Assembly: GCF_000429705.1 (NCBI RefSeq) | Contig: NZ_KE386942.1 | Location: forward strand, 327,241-391,240 | DNA from: Alteribacter aurantiacus DSM 18675 | GTDB taxonomy: Bacteria; Bacillota; Bacilli; Bacillales; Salisediminibacteriaceae | Direction of reading: 5' to 3' | Length of the DNA: 64,000 bases | In this document: one piece after another, positions 51,679 through 60,587 of the stretch | How the letters are laid out: each line of letters opens with the position of its first letter | Numbering within the stretch: the first letter of the stretch is position 1 | The notes under the pieces: model-generated | Databases searched by the model: none | Told to the model about the DNA's origin: nothing | The model's input: only the letters and a program-made list of their open reading frames with translations | Position numbers and translations under genes: made by a program

Positions 51679-52438
51679 GCCTTTCATTTCAATATGCATG
51701 CCCCTCTATAATGAAATAAACAAGATTGACTCCTCCATACAAAGCATCCTCAATCAAAATTACTCAAACTTCGAACTCCTAATCTCTGATAACCATTCAA
51801 CTGACGGAACATATGAACGAGTGAAATCTTATCATGATCCTCGAATAACCTTATTTCGGAAAGATAAGAATGTGGGATGGCGCAAAAATTCTAACTACCT
51901 TTTAAAGAAGGTAAAAGGGAAGTACATCTTTACCCTTCACGGCGATGACCGCTATATCGATTACGCCTTTTTATATAAGATCGTGAATCTATTTGAAACT
52001 AATCCCAAAGTAGGCGTTATTCATATCATTCCCCCTAAAGCTTTTACTATTGTCTTTAAGAAAAAAACCTTGATGAGTGCAAATGAATACTATTCATTTA
52101 TCGGCAGTTTACGATATATGCCTCCACCTTCACTCACAATATATCGTAGAGACGCAATAAAAGGAACCGGGTTTTATTTGCCAGATGATTGGACTGGTGA
52201 GGCCTGCCTTTCCATGAAGATAGCTAATAAAGGGTACAATGCCATGTTCCTTAGCAACCAATACATTGAGAGAGGTACTGGGTTGGACGCTGATCGATTA
52301 GAAAGGCTAAGACCAGAAAATCTCTGGGAGAGGTATATTCAGAGGGCTAATTTCTTTCGAGAAAATCGAATGAACAATCGTATTACTACTAAGGACAAAA
52401 TGCATCTTGTCACTTGGTTAAAAAATCATAAACCATAA
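51668..52438 (+). CDS. Family 2 glycosyltransferase
   Basis: A 256-residue GT-A inverting glycosyltransferase: PFISICMPLYNEINKIDSSIQSILNQNY (about 5-32), LISDNHSTDGTYE, a GDD metal site in FTLHGDDRYID (about 91-101) and a C-terminal PDDWTGEACLSMKIANKG acceptor region. ATG 51668 (TTGGAG nine bases upstream) overlaps the previous gene by 11 bases. It probably transfers the CDP-linked or another sugar to the glycan. No membrane helix is seen. Confidence 0.87.
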   Translation: MINKPFISICMPLYNEINKIDSSIQSILNQNYSNFELLISDNHSTDGTYERVKSYHDPRITLFRKDKNVGWRKNSNYLLKKVKGKYIFTLHGDDRYIDYAFLYKIVNLFETNPKVGVIHIIPPKAFTIVFKKKTLMSANEYYSFIGSLRYMPPPSLTIYRRDAIKGTGFYLPDDWTGEACLSMKIANKGYNAMFLSNQYIERGTGLDADRLERLRPENLWERYIQRANFFRENRMNNRITTKDKMHLVTWLKNHKP

Positions 52439-52450
52439 GGAGGTTGGAAC

Positions 52451-53263
52451 ATGAAGGTGGTCATTCTCGCTGGTGGCTATGGTACCAGATTAAGTGAATT
52501 AACAGACCGCTTACCCAAACCGATGGTCAAGATTGGTGAGCTCCCAATTCTCATTCATATTATGAAGATTTATTCTACCTTTGGATTCACCGATTTCATC
52601 ATTTGTCTTGGTTATAAAGGTGAAATAATAAAAGAATACTTTTCTCATTATTTTTTATACAACTCTGATATAACGTTTGATTATTCTGCTCCCAATAAGT
52701 TTACAGTTCATAATACTGATCTAGCAGCATGGACTGTTACGCTCGTAGATACAGGACTAGACACAATGACTGGTGGAAGAATAAAAAGGGTTGAGAAGTA
52801 TGTTGGTCAAGAAGATTTTTTATTAACGTATGGTGATGGATTAATAGGAGACATCGATATTAACCAGATCGTTAACTTCCATAAAACACACGGGAAAATG
52901 GCTACTCTTACCGCCACAAGACCAGGAGGCAGGTTTGGTGTATTATCTATTAATGAAAAAAATTCTGTTACTGAATTTGAAGAAAAGGTAGAAGGATCTA
53001 AAGGTTTTGTAAATGGTGGCTTTATGGTTTTGAAACCGTCTGTATTTAAACTTATTGATGGAGATCATTCCACATTTGAAAATGACCCTCTCCAAACCAT
53101 CGCAAAACAAAGGCAACTTATGGCATATAAACACAATGGCTTTTGGTATCCAATGGACTCCCTTAGAGATCAACAGTACCTCGAGCGGCTATGGGTTTCC
53201 GGGACAGCTCCATGGAAAGTCTGGGGAGAGAGTAAATCGAACACTATGGATGGTGATACGTAA
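52451..53263 (+). CDS. rfbF: Glucose-1-phosphate cytidylyltransferase
   Basis: A 270-residue enzyme making CDP-glucose from CTP and glucose-1-phosphate. It begins MKVVILAGGYGTRLSELTDRLPKPMVKIG, with GLDTMTGGRIKRVEKYV (about 102-118), LTYGDGLIGDI (about 124), NGGFMVLKPSVF (about 187) and a GFWYPMDSLRDQQYLERLW tail (about 233-251), the usual pattern of RfbF/DdhA. AAGGAGG precedes ATG. It is directly followed by the dehydratase that uses its product. Confidence 0.95.
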   Translation: MKVVILAGGYGTRLSELTDRLPKPMVKIGELPILIHIMKIYSTFGFTDFIICLGYKGEIIKEYFSHYFLYNSDITFDYSAPNKFTVHNTDLAAWTVTLVDTGLDTMTGGRIKRVEKYVGQEDFLLTYGDGLIGDIDINQIVNFHKTHGKMATLTATRPGGRFGVLSINEKNSVTEFEEKVEGSKGFVNGGFMVLKPSVFKLIDGDHSTFENDPLQTIAKQRQLMAYKHNGFWYPMDSLRDQQYLERLWVSGTAPWKVWGESKSNTMDGDT

Positions 53264-54358
53264 ATGTTGAATTCATCTTTTTGGAAAGGAAAGAGGGTAT
53301 TCCTTACAGGACATACTGGCTTTAAAGGATCTTGGCTTTGTTTACTTCTAAACAGACTGGGAGCGATTGTTACCGGTTATGCCCTCGCCCCAACTACTCC
53401 CAAAAACCTATTTGAATTAGCGAGCATTAAAACGTTAGTGAAATCCGTTACTGGTGATATTCGAGACTATCCCCACCTCGCTTCAGAAATAAAACAAGCC
53501 AACCCTGATATTATTATCCATATGGCTGCACAACCACTAGTCGGATATTCTTATACCGCTCCTCTCTTGACCTATGAAACAAATGTTATGGGGACTGTAC
53601 ATCTATACGAAGCAATAAGACAAAGTGTCTTGGACGGCGCTCCTACAAAAGTCGTTTTAAATGTAACGACTGATAAATGTTATGAAAACAAAGAGTGGTC
53701 TTGGGGTTATAGAGAAAATGACCAAATGGGAGGATCAGATCCTTATTCGAATAGTAAGGCATGCTCCGAGCTTATCACTTCTTCTTATCGCTCTTCTTTT
53801 TTCCCCTGCCAAAAGGATGTTGTCCTTTCTACAGCCCGCTCCGGAAACGTAATTGGAGGCGGTGATTGGACTCCTCAAAGGCTTGTACCCGATTTGGTGC
53901 ATGCGATTTCTTCATCTTCTCCTTTAACGATACGGAACACAAATGCCGTAAGACCTTGGCAGCATGTCCTCGATCCATTGTATGGTTACTTATTACTAAC
54001 CCAATCAATGTATACTCACGAGGGTAAATTCAGCGGTTCTTGGAATTTTGGTCCCTCGCTCACTAGTCATAAGCCAGTCTCATATATAATAGAGACCCTT
54101 TGTGAAAAGTGGGAAAAGTCACTAAAGATCACCCATGATGAGACGACTCTATATCATGAAACAAAGACGTTAATGCTTGATTGTACCAAAGCACATAAAG
54201 TATTACATTGGGCTCCTAAGTGGGAAATTGACATAGCGCTAGAAAAAGTTGTTCAATGGTTCAAAGCTGTTTCAAAAGGGGCTGACGCAAGATCTGTCAC
54301 CGAAGAACAAATAATGGATTATTTAAAAGGAAGGGTGCTTAGTGAACCTAATCATTAA
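53264..54358 (+). CDS. rfbG: CDP-glucose 4,6-dehydratase
   Basis: A 364-residue extended SDR producing CDP-4-keto-6-deoxyglucose. Features are FLTGHTGFKGSWLCLLLNRLGA (about 14-35), NVTTDKCYENKEW (about 131), the catalytic Tyr-x-x-x-Lys in DPYSNSKACSEL (about 158-169), and ARSGNVIGGGDW (about 187). Its ATG is directly after the rfbF stop. It overlaps the epimerase gene by 17 bases. Confidence 0.95.
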   Translation: MLNSSFWKGKRVFLTGHTGFKGSWLCLLLNRLGAIVTGYALAPTTPKNLFELASIKTLVKSVTGDIRDYPHLASEIKQANPDIIIHMAAQPLVGYSYTAPLLTYETNVMGTVHLYEAIRQSVLDGAPTKVVLNVTTDKCYENKEWSWGYRENDQMGGSDPYSNSKACSELITSSYRSSFFPCQKDVVLSTARSGNVIGGGDWTPQRLVPDLVHAISSSSPLTIRNTNAVRPWQHVLDPLYGYLLLTQSMYTHEGKFSGSWNFGPSLTSHKPVSYIIETLCEKWEKSLKITHDETTLYHETKTLMLDCTKAHKVLHWAPKWEIDIALEKVVQWFKAVSKGADARSVTEEQIMDYLKGRVLSEPNH

Positions 54359-54890
54359 CGCTACTAAAATACCCGGATGCTACGAAATATCATCCCCAAT
54401 ATATAGTGACCACCGAGGAACCTTAACAAAAACCTTTCATAATCATGTTTTCAATAATCACCAGTTAACCACTAACTTTCGTGAAACCTACTATACTATA
54501 TCCCATAATAACGTTCTCCGAGGTTTTCATTTCCAAACACCTCCCGCCTCCCACACTAAAATGGTCAGCTGCTCTTATGGCGAGATCATGGATGTTGTCA
54601 TCGACCTCAGAAAAGGTTCCCCCACATTTGGTCAATATCATGTGTTCACGTTATCCCCAGAACGAGGGAATCAGGCCTACATTCCAGATGGTCTAGCTCA
54701 TGCATATTACGTTAGTAAAGGACCAGCTATAGTAATTTATCACGTTACCTCAGAACATTCTGCATCCCACGATTCCGGTATACATTGGCAATCCATTAAT
54801 TTCACATGGCCGACAAACACTCCCATACTCTCCGACAAAGATAAAAACCTTCCACTACTAAGTCAGTTTAAGAGTCCTTTTACATTTTAA
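54342..54890 (+). CDS. dTDP-4-dehydrorhamnose 3,5-epimerase-family protein
   Basis: A 182-residue cupin-fold RmlC-like epimerase: SDHRGTLTKTFHN (about 23), FRETYYTISHNNVLRGFHFQTPPASHTKMVSC with the catalytic-type His (about 46-77), and IPDGLAHAYYVSK. Adjacent genes supply a CDP-4-keto-6-deoxy sugar, so it probably epimerises that, not dTDP-4-ketorhamnose. GTG 54342 is used because AAGGAAGGG is well spaced. It is last in the operon. No RfbH-type 3-dehydrase is present, so the product stays a 6-deoxy, not 3,6-dideoxy, hexose. Confidence 0.85.
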   Translation: MNLIINATKIPGCYEISSPIYSDHRGTLTKTFHNHVFNNHQLTTNFRETYYTISHNNVLRGFHFQTPPASHTKMVSCSYGEIMDVVIDLRKGSPTFGQYHVFTLSPERGNQAYIPDGLAHAYYVSKGPAIVIYHVTSEHSASHDSGIHWQSINFTWPTNTPILSDKDKNLPLLSQFKSPFTF

Positions 54891-54932
54891 TTACTGGAAA
54901 ATATCATCAAGCAAACTTATGTAAACAAAATG

Positions 54933-54972
54933 GAAGCCACTTAAAAAGTAACCGGACTTTTTCAGTGGCTTC
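54933..54972. repeat. Hairpin of the CACTGAAAAAGT family
   Basis: GAAGCCACTTAAAAAGT (54933-54949) pairs with ACTTTTTCAGTGGCTTC (54956-54972), one mismatch, followed by ATTTTAAC. It may also terminate the CDP-sugar operon. Confidence 0.75.
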
Positions 54973-55023
54973 ATTTTAACGTTGAGGAAATCTCTTCCCC
55001 ATTCTCAGATAGTGAATAGTAAT

Positions 55024-55046
55024 AAAAAAATGCCGGTTTGCGGCAT
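55024..55046 (-). terminator. Terminator of transferase paralogue 3
   Basis: ATGCCG and CGGCAT stem with a GTTTG loop; the minus strand ends with seven T residues. Confidence 0.85.
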
Positions 55047-55047
55047 C

Positions 55048-56451
55048 TTATATTTTCACTCCAGTTTTTTCTTTAATAAATGCTTGAATATCTGGTGTGC
55101 ATACTTTTCCTGGATAAATGTACTTTCTATATTCATTTTGCTTTAAGAATATTTTTTTTCGATAGGCCTGACTTGATATATATTTACCTACAATACGTCT
55201 AAGGTGAAGACTATCACGAGCTGACGTGACATCTGGATGAGTTGCAAAATAAGAATGCTCCCTTGATGGCTGATCTTCAAAAAAACACACACTAATCATT
55301 TGCTTGTTAAAGAGAATTGCTTCTAAACCTACACAAGAAAATTGGGTTAGTATACAGTCCGAACCACTTATCAGGTCGTACAAATGTGTATTTTCATTCA
55401 CCACTTTAATGAATTTGAATTTCTTAAGTAATTCTGGAGTAAATGTACTTTGAGGTTGTCGTGGATGTTTTTTCACAAGCAATATAATTTTTTTACTGAA
55501 TGGAGAAAGGGCACTTATCATCGCTTTCATCACTCTAACATTAACAGTTGCAGGTCTCACCGGTTGCTCTGCATACAAGAGGATAATCTTTCCACGAGGC
55601 ACCTTCATCTTCTTTACTAACTGTTCTTTATTCATCCACTTTCTTGTGAATATCGTATCAAATCGACCATTACCAAGCTTAATTAACTTCTCTTGAGGAA
55701 CTCCATATTTACTCATCCGGTCAACTTCTTTTTGTCCGAATACGACATAATAATCCGAGTTCATTGACATCAGTTGATAGTGACTGTTCAAAAAAAGTTG
55801 TAAGTTTATCGTAGGGATCTTTCGCTGCTTACACATAAAAAGAATAATATAGTTCATAGGTAATAAAGTAGACTCTTGAACAGCACCTCTAATATTATTT
55901 TCCGAAAAGATCTTCTCTAAGCCATCAATAAGTCGGATAACATGTTCCATTTGAGAAAGAAACCAATCTTTAAATTTTTGTTGTTTTAGTACAGGGGGGA
56001 TACTTTTTTTGGCCAAAACACTATTGACCTTCTCCACTACCCTTTTATATGCTTTTCGGTTCGCAGAAACGAGTAAAGTAGGATTTACATACGGTGGTCT
56101 CTCATCATTGCTTTTAATGTATTCGTCGCAGTAAATTCCGTTTCTTTTATCAAATGAAATCTTGTCAACAAAACGACTAAATATGACTTTCGATGGAAGT
56201 GCTTTCGTGCTTGAATACTGAACGGAGACAACATTCTCATCATCGAATACCAGATTGTAAAGCTTTCGAGTCTGAACCTCGGAAACCACATTGTCCTTTG
56301 TTTCCAAAAGTCCATAGTTAGGTAATGCAAATATTCTATAAAAGTTAAGTGTAAGCACTCTTGCAATTGGAACATCTTTATAAGTGACGTTTTTAAATAC
56401 TTTAAAAAAATGGTGTGTTAATTCATACGCTTTGAAGGTTTGATGATTCAT
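55048..56451 (-). CDS. GT-B/capsule-type transferase, SpsB-like (paralogue 3)
   Basis: 467 residues. It shares with its relatives the N-terminal YELTHHFFKVFKNVTYKDVPIARV region (compare FFETFSTLTYKGIEMP), a central MNYIILFMCKQRKIPTINLQ strand, MSMNSDYYVVFGQKEVDRMSKYGV (about 237-260), KIILLYAEQPVRP (about 290) and GSDCILTQFSCVGLEAILFNKQMISV (about 361-386). It stands alone on the minus strand between plus-strand relatives. Likely surface-glycan assembly; donor unknown. Confidence 0.7.
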   Translation of the reverse strand: MNHQTFKAYELTHHFFKVFKNVTYKDVPIARVLTLNFYRIFALPNYGLLETKDNVVSEVQTRKLYNLVFDDENVVSVQYSSTKALPSKVIFSRFVDKISFDKRNGIYCDEYIKSNDERPPYVNPTLLVSANRKAYKRVVEKVNSVLAKKSIPPVLKQQKFKDWFLSQMEHVIRLIDGLEKIFSENNIRGAVQESTLLPMNYIILFMCKQRKIPTINLQLFLNSHYQLMSMNSDYYVVFGQKEVDRMSKYGVPQEKLIKLGNGRFDTIFTRKWMNKEQLVKKMKVPRGKIILLYAEQPVRPATVNVRVMKAMISALSPFSKKIILLVKKHPRQPQSTFTPELLKKFKFIKVVNENTHLYDLISGSDCILTQFSCVGLEAILFNKQMISVCFFEDQPSREHSYFATHPDVTSARDSLHLRRIVGKYISSQAYRKKIFLKQNEYRKYIYPGKVCTPDIQAFIKEKTGVKI

Positions 56452-56611
56452 TCAATTTCCTCCTTCACACTGCCACTACATCTATCCATTGTATTCTTCA
56501 CTACTACTTTTAGAACATTGATACGTGTTGAAAGCCTTCTATACCGTTCGAACTGTGAATATACTACAATGAACACGGTATTTAATGCTCGATGAAAAGA
56601 AGGTGAACATG

Positions 56612-58099
56612 ATGTATGGTAGCAACACCTTAAATAATCAACTTATAATTAGGTATAGCCTAACAAAAGAATTCTTTGATACATTCCAAGTATTAACGCA
56701 TATGGGTATTCCAATCCCGTATATTTTACACCGCCAATTTCAAGCTAGAGTTAAAAGCTATATTAATAAAAAGCAAACCAACCACCTCTATATCACCATG
56801 TTAAATAACAAACACTCTTTCACCACTAGTAAACAAGTTCAAGAATGTTTAAGTAAGTATCAGCCTTCATTAACAAGAGATCTCTCAAGGTATCCTCATA
56901 GAAAATGGATCCTAATTCCAGGCAGATACGCCTCCTTTGTAGTAAATTACATGGAGAATACTCCAGTCTTATTCAGTTTGACCACTCTAGAAGATCAAAG
57001 AGCTATTGATAAGCAAAATATCCCTGATCATATGAAGATATTCAATTACAACGAAGCTCATCAAAATGAATTAATTAAAGAAAAGCATTATGCTCTTATG
57101 TATGAAAAAGCAAAAGAAATCCTCCACTCTTCTTCTGAACACCCTTTATTTAAGAAGAAATACTTCTCTAAATGGTTATTAAGAAATTTAAAACCTGCTA
57201 TGCAATCCATTCAACTTCTTGACCGTGTTATACGTAAATACCCAGTTAGGGTCATTGCCGAACGTTCCGAAATTGTTGAGCCCGGCCTTACCCTTTCCTT
57301 GTTAGGATGCAAGTATGGTTTGCCTTTTGTCTATATTCCGCCACTACTTCTAGGCAACGCGTCCTTTTTACCAAGTAGGGCTACCCATTTTTGTGCTTGG
57401 GGCAAAAATCAAAATGACTGGTTTGTTAGTCGAGGTATCGAGAGATCAAGCATTTATAATACAGGTAATCTAAAATTTGAGTACGATTATTCGCCACCTT
57501 CTATTACAAAAAAAGAGCTATATAAAACCTATAAAATTCCACAAGAACACGAGATAGTACTTTATACAACTCAGCCGTTCCACTCATCCACAAATTCAAT
57601 AACTGAAGAATGGTTAATTGACAAACGATTCTCGAACCTGCCATTCACCATATTAATTAAGCGCCACCCTAGTGATCGAATCAATTATTCCTTCATACAA
57701 AGTGGCACAAAGAACGTAAAGATTGTGGATCAAGATACACCACTATACAATGTTTTATCACACGCAAGCCTTGTTATGACCGTTTCCTCCAATACTGCAA
57801 TTGAAGCTGCTTTATTAAACAAAGGAATTCTTGTCCTACAACCAACGATTCCGTATAATTTCAATTTAAATCCTTGTGATTACCACCAACACTTAGTAAA
57901 AGCGAGTGCTGGTCCTCCCGTATACAATGCAGATGATTTATATTATTGTCTTTATTCCTTTCATAAGGATCCTGCCTTTCGTCAGAGTTTACTTTCTTAC
58001 TCAAATACTTTTTTAAAAGACACATTAGAATATACGAAAAGCCCCTCAATAGAGGTGAAAAAAGTATTAAAAAAAGCGCTTATTGATAGTAAATATTAA
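56612..58099 (+). CDS. GT-B/capsule-type transferase, SpsB-like (paralogue 4)
   Basis: 495 residues, the closest relative of paralogue 2. It has MYGSNTLNNQLIIRYS at the start, AERSEIVEPGLTLSLLGCKYGLPFVYIPPLL (about 225-255), ATHFCAWGKNQNDWFVSRGI, TGNLKFEYD, and VSSNTAIEAALLNKGILVLQP. ATG 56612 (GAAGG eight bases upstream) aligns with the paralogue; ATG 56609 is almost as good. It is a single gene with a very strong terminator. The pair suggests duplication within the locus. Confidence 0.72.
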   Translation: MYGSNTLNNQLIIRYSLTKEFFDTFQVLTHMGIPIPYILHRQFQARVKSYINKKQTNHLYITMLNNKHSFTTSKQVQECLSKYQPSLTRDLSRYPHRKWILIPGRYASFVVNYMENTPVLFSLTTLEDQRAIDKQNIPDHMKIFNYNEAHQNELIKEKHYALMYEKAKEILHSSSEHPLFKKKYFSKWLLRNLKPAMQSIQLLDRVIRKYPVRVIAERSEIVEPGLTLSLLGCKYGLPFVYIPPLLLGNASFLPSRATHFCAWGKNQNDWFVSRGIERSSIYNTGNLKFEYDYSPPSITKKELYKTYKIPQEHEIVLYTTQPFHSSTNSITEEWLIDKRFSNLPFTILIKRHPSDRINYSFIQSGTKNVKIVDQDTPLYNVLSHASLVMTVSSNTAIEAALLNKGILVLQPTIPYNFNLNPCDYHQHLVKASAGPPVYNADDLYYCLYSFHKDPAFRQSLLSYSNTFLKDTLEYTKSPSIEVKKVLKKALIDSKY

Positions 58100-58123
58100 A
58101 CCTGAAGAAATGGGGGAACATAC

Positions 58124-58167
58124 ACACTAAAGAAACCAGCGGAACTCTTCACTGGTTTCTTTAGTGT
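58124..58167 (+). terminator. Strong terminator of transferase paralogue 4
   Basis: ACACTAAAGAAACCAG and CTGGTTTCTTTAGTGT, a perfect 16-bp stem with a 12-base loop. Confidence 0.88.
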
Positions 58168-58384
58168 ATAAAATTTCTCTACGTATTCAAGTAAGACTTT
58201 AACAGCCACAGAAATACCTCTTCCAGTTTCCATACCTTTCTCTTTCATCTATCTCTAAGTAGTTAGGTATACCAGCAATAAGGAAAGTTCCTTAATCTTT
58301 TTCTTGATTTTGATTATCTCATATACAATACTTCGTGGTGATCATATTATACAAGTAGCACTTTCATAATCATTAAAGGTACCT

Positions 58385-58840
58385 CTACAATTTATATACG
58401 AAGATTTCCTCGTCAAACTCCGGGTCGATCAATCCTGTTTTATCAAAACCGTACTTTTGATAAAAGGACATTGCTTTTGGATTATCCTTAGCCACACTCA
58501 ACACGATTTCCGCCACATCATAGTGTTTTGCGATAAACTTAACGACAAGGTCTAAAAACGCCCCTCCTAAACCTTTTCCCTGAGCGTTCTTATCGATCAT
58601 AAAACGATCAAGCCAAATGTATCTTTCTTCCTTATTTTCTGCGCCGATCATTACAAACCCAACAGGCGTTTCTTCTTCGTATAAACCATAGCAATACCAA
58701 TGATGTTCTTTATCATATACAGACTCCAAAATGGAGATTTCATTTCTTTCGATATACCCGCTCTGGCTCTCTGCTACCTCAAGGCTAATAATCTGACGCC
58801 AGTTCGTACTGTCAACTGGAATGATTTTTAATTGATTCAG
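58385..58840 (-). CDS. GNAT-family acetyltransferase with CTG start
   Basis: A 151-residue GNAT N-acetyltransferase of the spermidine/spermine type. The first in-frame TTG (58729) would cut off a clearly GNAT-like N-terminus (KIIPVDSTNWRQIISLEVA), which is open upstream. CTG at 58840 lies eight bases after AAGGAGG; no ATG, GTG or TTG is in reach. The acetyl-CoA loop is NAQGKGLGGAF (about 86-96), and AMSFYQKYGFDKTG (about 127) is the usual C-terminal block. Polyamine or small amine acetylation is likely. Confidence 0.8.
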   Translation of the reverse strand: MNQLKIIPVDSTNWRQIISLEVAESQSGYIERNEISILESVYDKEHHWYCYGLYEEETPVGFVMIGAENKEERYIWLDRFMIDKNAQGKGLGGAFLDLVVKFIAKHYDVAEIVLSVAKDNPKAMSFYQKYGFDKTGLIDPEFDEEIFVYKL

Positions 58841-59006
58841 TGTTTTGGCCTCCTTAATAAACGTCTTTCACCCAATCTTTCACACGCGACTTAAACCCTA
58901 AAAACGCTCCACTTTTTCGTAATTATATCAAACGAGTAACACTTCCAGCTTCTTTTCCAATCACCTTTTATCCTTTATTTTACCTGCTTAAGCGTTTTTG
59001 ATCATT

Positions 59007-59036
59007 AAAAACACCTTGATCTTGGTGATCAAGGTG
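59007..59036 (-). terminator. Terminator of the dus gene
   Basis: CACCTTGATC and GATCAAGGTG, a perfect 10-bp stem; the minus strand continues TTTTTAATG. Confidence 0.88.
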
Positions 59037-59072
59037 CCGCAAGTTATCTCTTTAATTGAAGATGTGTTCTCT

Positions 59073-60035
59073 TTATAATTCCTTTTCAAATCGATTAAGC
59101 AACGCACGCACTTCATCTGTTGATTTCGTGTTCATCAACTGGTTTCTTAGTTCACTAGCCCCACGGAACCCTTTGACATAGATTTTGAAAAAGCGGTGAA
59201 GCTTTGTGATGGGGCGTGGAACTTGTTCTGCATAGTGATCCTGAAGATCAAGCTGCAATCTTAAGAGATCAAGGTATTCTTTACTTGTGTGCTCTCTTGG
59301 CTCTTTTTCAAAAGCAAAAGGATTTTTAAAGATCCCTCGTCCAATCATCACCCCGTCAATCCCATATTTCTTAGCCAGTTGGAGTCCAACTTCACGATCA
59401 GGAATATCACCATTAATGGTTAGTAACGTATTTGGTGCAATTTGATCACGCAATTTTTTTATTTCCGGGATGAGCTCCCAATGAGCGTCTACTGCGCTCA
59501 TTTCTTCTCTTGTGCGTAAATGAATAGAAAGGTTGGCGATATCTTGTTTTAAGATATGCGTCAACCACGCCTCCCACTCGCTCACTTCAGTAAAGCCGAG
59601 TCGTGTTTTTACGCTCACAGGCAGCCCACCGGCTTTTGCTGCTTGAATCAGCTCTGCCGCAACATCCGGGCGACGAATGAGGCCACTTCCTTTTCCACTC
59701 GATGCTACGTTAGGTACAGGGCAGCCCATATTAATATCGATTCCCTTAAACCCCATTTCCGCCATTCCGATACTCATTTGACGGAAATACTCAGGTTTAT
59801 CTCCCCAAATGTGCGCCACCATGGGCTGTTCATCTTCTGTAAAAAGAAGGCGACCGCGCACACTATCCCTTCCTTCAATGTGACAATAGCTATCAGAGTT
59901 TGTAAACTCCGTAAAAAACACATCTGGTCGACCTGCTTTACTCACTACGTGACGAAACACGACGTCTGTCACATCTTCCATAGGAGCTAATACAAAAAAT
60001 GGCTTAGGTAAATTACGCCAAAAATTCTCTTTCAT
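59073..60035 (-). CDS. tRNA-dihydrouridine synthase (YfjN type)
   Basis: A 320-residue FMN enzyme reducing uridine to dihydrouridine in tRNA. It begins PFFVLAPMEDVTDVVFRHVV, has DINMGCPVPNVASSGKGSGLIRRP (about 98-121) with the catalytic Cys, SVKTRLGF (about 137), LSIHLRTREEM (about 172) and GDIPDREVG...GIDGVMIGRGIFKNPFAF (about 209-243). The sequence closely follows B. subtilis YfjN. A degraded C-terminal copy lies at 63.5 kb. Confidence 0.93.
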   Translation of the reverse strand: MKENFWRNLPKPFFVLAPMEDVTDVVFRHVVSKAGRPDVFFTEFTNSDSYCHIEGRDSVRGRLLFTEDEQPMVAHIWGDKPEYFRQMSIGMAEMGFKGIDINMGCPVPNVASSGKGSGLIRRPDVAAELIQAAKAGGLPVSVKTRLGFTEVSEWEAWLTHILKQDIANLSIHLRTREEMSAVDAHWELIPEIKKLRDQIAPNTLLTINGDIPDREVGLQLAKKYGIDGVMIGRGIFKNPFAFEKEPREHTSKEYLDLLRLQLDLQDHYAEQVPRPITKLHRFFKIYVKGFRGASELRNQLMNTKSTDEVRALLNRFEKEL

Positions 60036-60242
60036 GTCAAACTCAAATCCTCTCTATGAATACAACTTCTATATCGTCTAATAGAATATTTTTTATAAAA
60101 CACATGTACATAGGGGCTATTATCTGTTTGCGAAAATCAACACTATTTATTTTAACGAAAATTGGTTCTGAATGAAACATAGGAACTCGGTTCTTTTTAT
60201 TGGAAAGAGTGGAAAGATCCTCATAACCAGCGTTCTAATAAT

Positions 60243-60277
60243 GAAAGAGCCTCATCCGCAAAGGACCAGGCTCTTTC
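60243..60277. terminator. Hairpin terminator after the methyltransferase remnant
   Basis: GAAAGAGCC pairs with GGCTCTTTC. On the minus strand it follows the stop of the remnant directly, as expected for the original gene. Confidence 0.65.
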
Positions 60278-60279
60278 TC

Positions 60280-60405
60280 TTATGTTAATTCGATATTAGC
60301 TACGGACTCCACGTGGCCCGAGTTGATGGCATTGATGTCTTTGATCGATTATTGAATCTTACGTTCGTGGGAACATGTCGAGGGATGCTTTGTTCATCAG
60401 GTAGC
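60280..60405 (-). pseudogene. Remnant of a 23S rRNA uracil methyltransferase C-terminus
   Basis: On the minus strand DMFPRT is encoded at 60379-60362, and HVESVANIELT with its stop at 60312-60280. These match VDMFPQTTHCEAVAKIELV of the intact gene ending at 63769, but here about 45 bases containing an in-frame stop separate the two blocks. It is upstream of the intact dus, the order seen for the YfjO/YfjN pair. Confidence 0.6.
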
Positions 60406-60587
60406 TTGCACTTTAATGTCTGCCTAATCGGGTATAGGTCAAAGTTTAGGTGCCCTCATACGACTAGTGATTGTCCTTTTGGGAGCTGCTGGTGTTTCTC
60501 TTTGAAATATGGGCTTCAATTACAGGAAAACCCCAAGGCTGCATTGGTATCTACCCCCTAATAAAATGCATGGATATCGAATTATGA

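Larger units (their letters stand above)
60036..60587. other. Intergenic region with decayed methyltransferase end
   Basis: 552 bp between dus and the hydrolase gene. It holds a terminator (60243-60277) and the remnant of an RNA methyltransferase (60280 to about 60405). The part from 60406 to 60587 may continue that remnant with frameshifts, but I cannot align it with confidence. Confidence 0.55.

Noticed and set aside
50749..54890. 3,6-dideoxyhexose (abequose/paratose/tyvelose-type) pathway
   Set aside because: The operon has rfbF and rfbG homologues but no RfbH-type 3-dehydrase in the window, so only a 6-deoxyhexose can be inferred.
60313..60561. 82-codon plus-strand ORF
   Set aside because: It runs antisense over the methyltransferase remnant, has no binding site and shows no family pattern.
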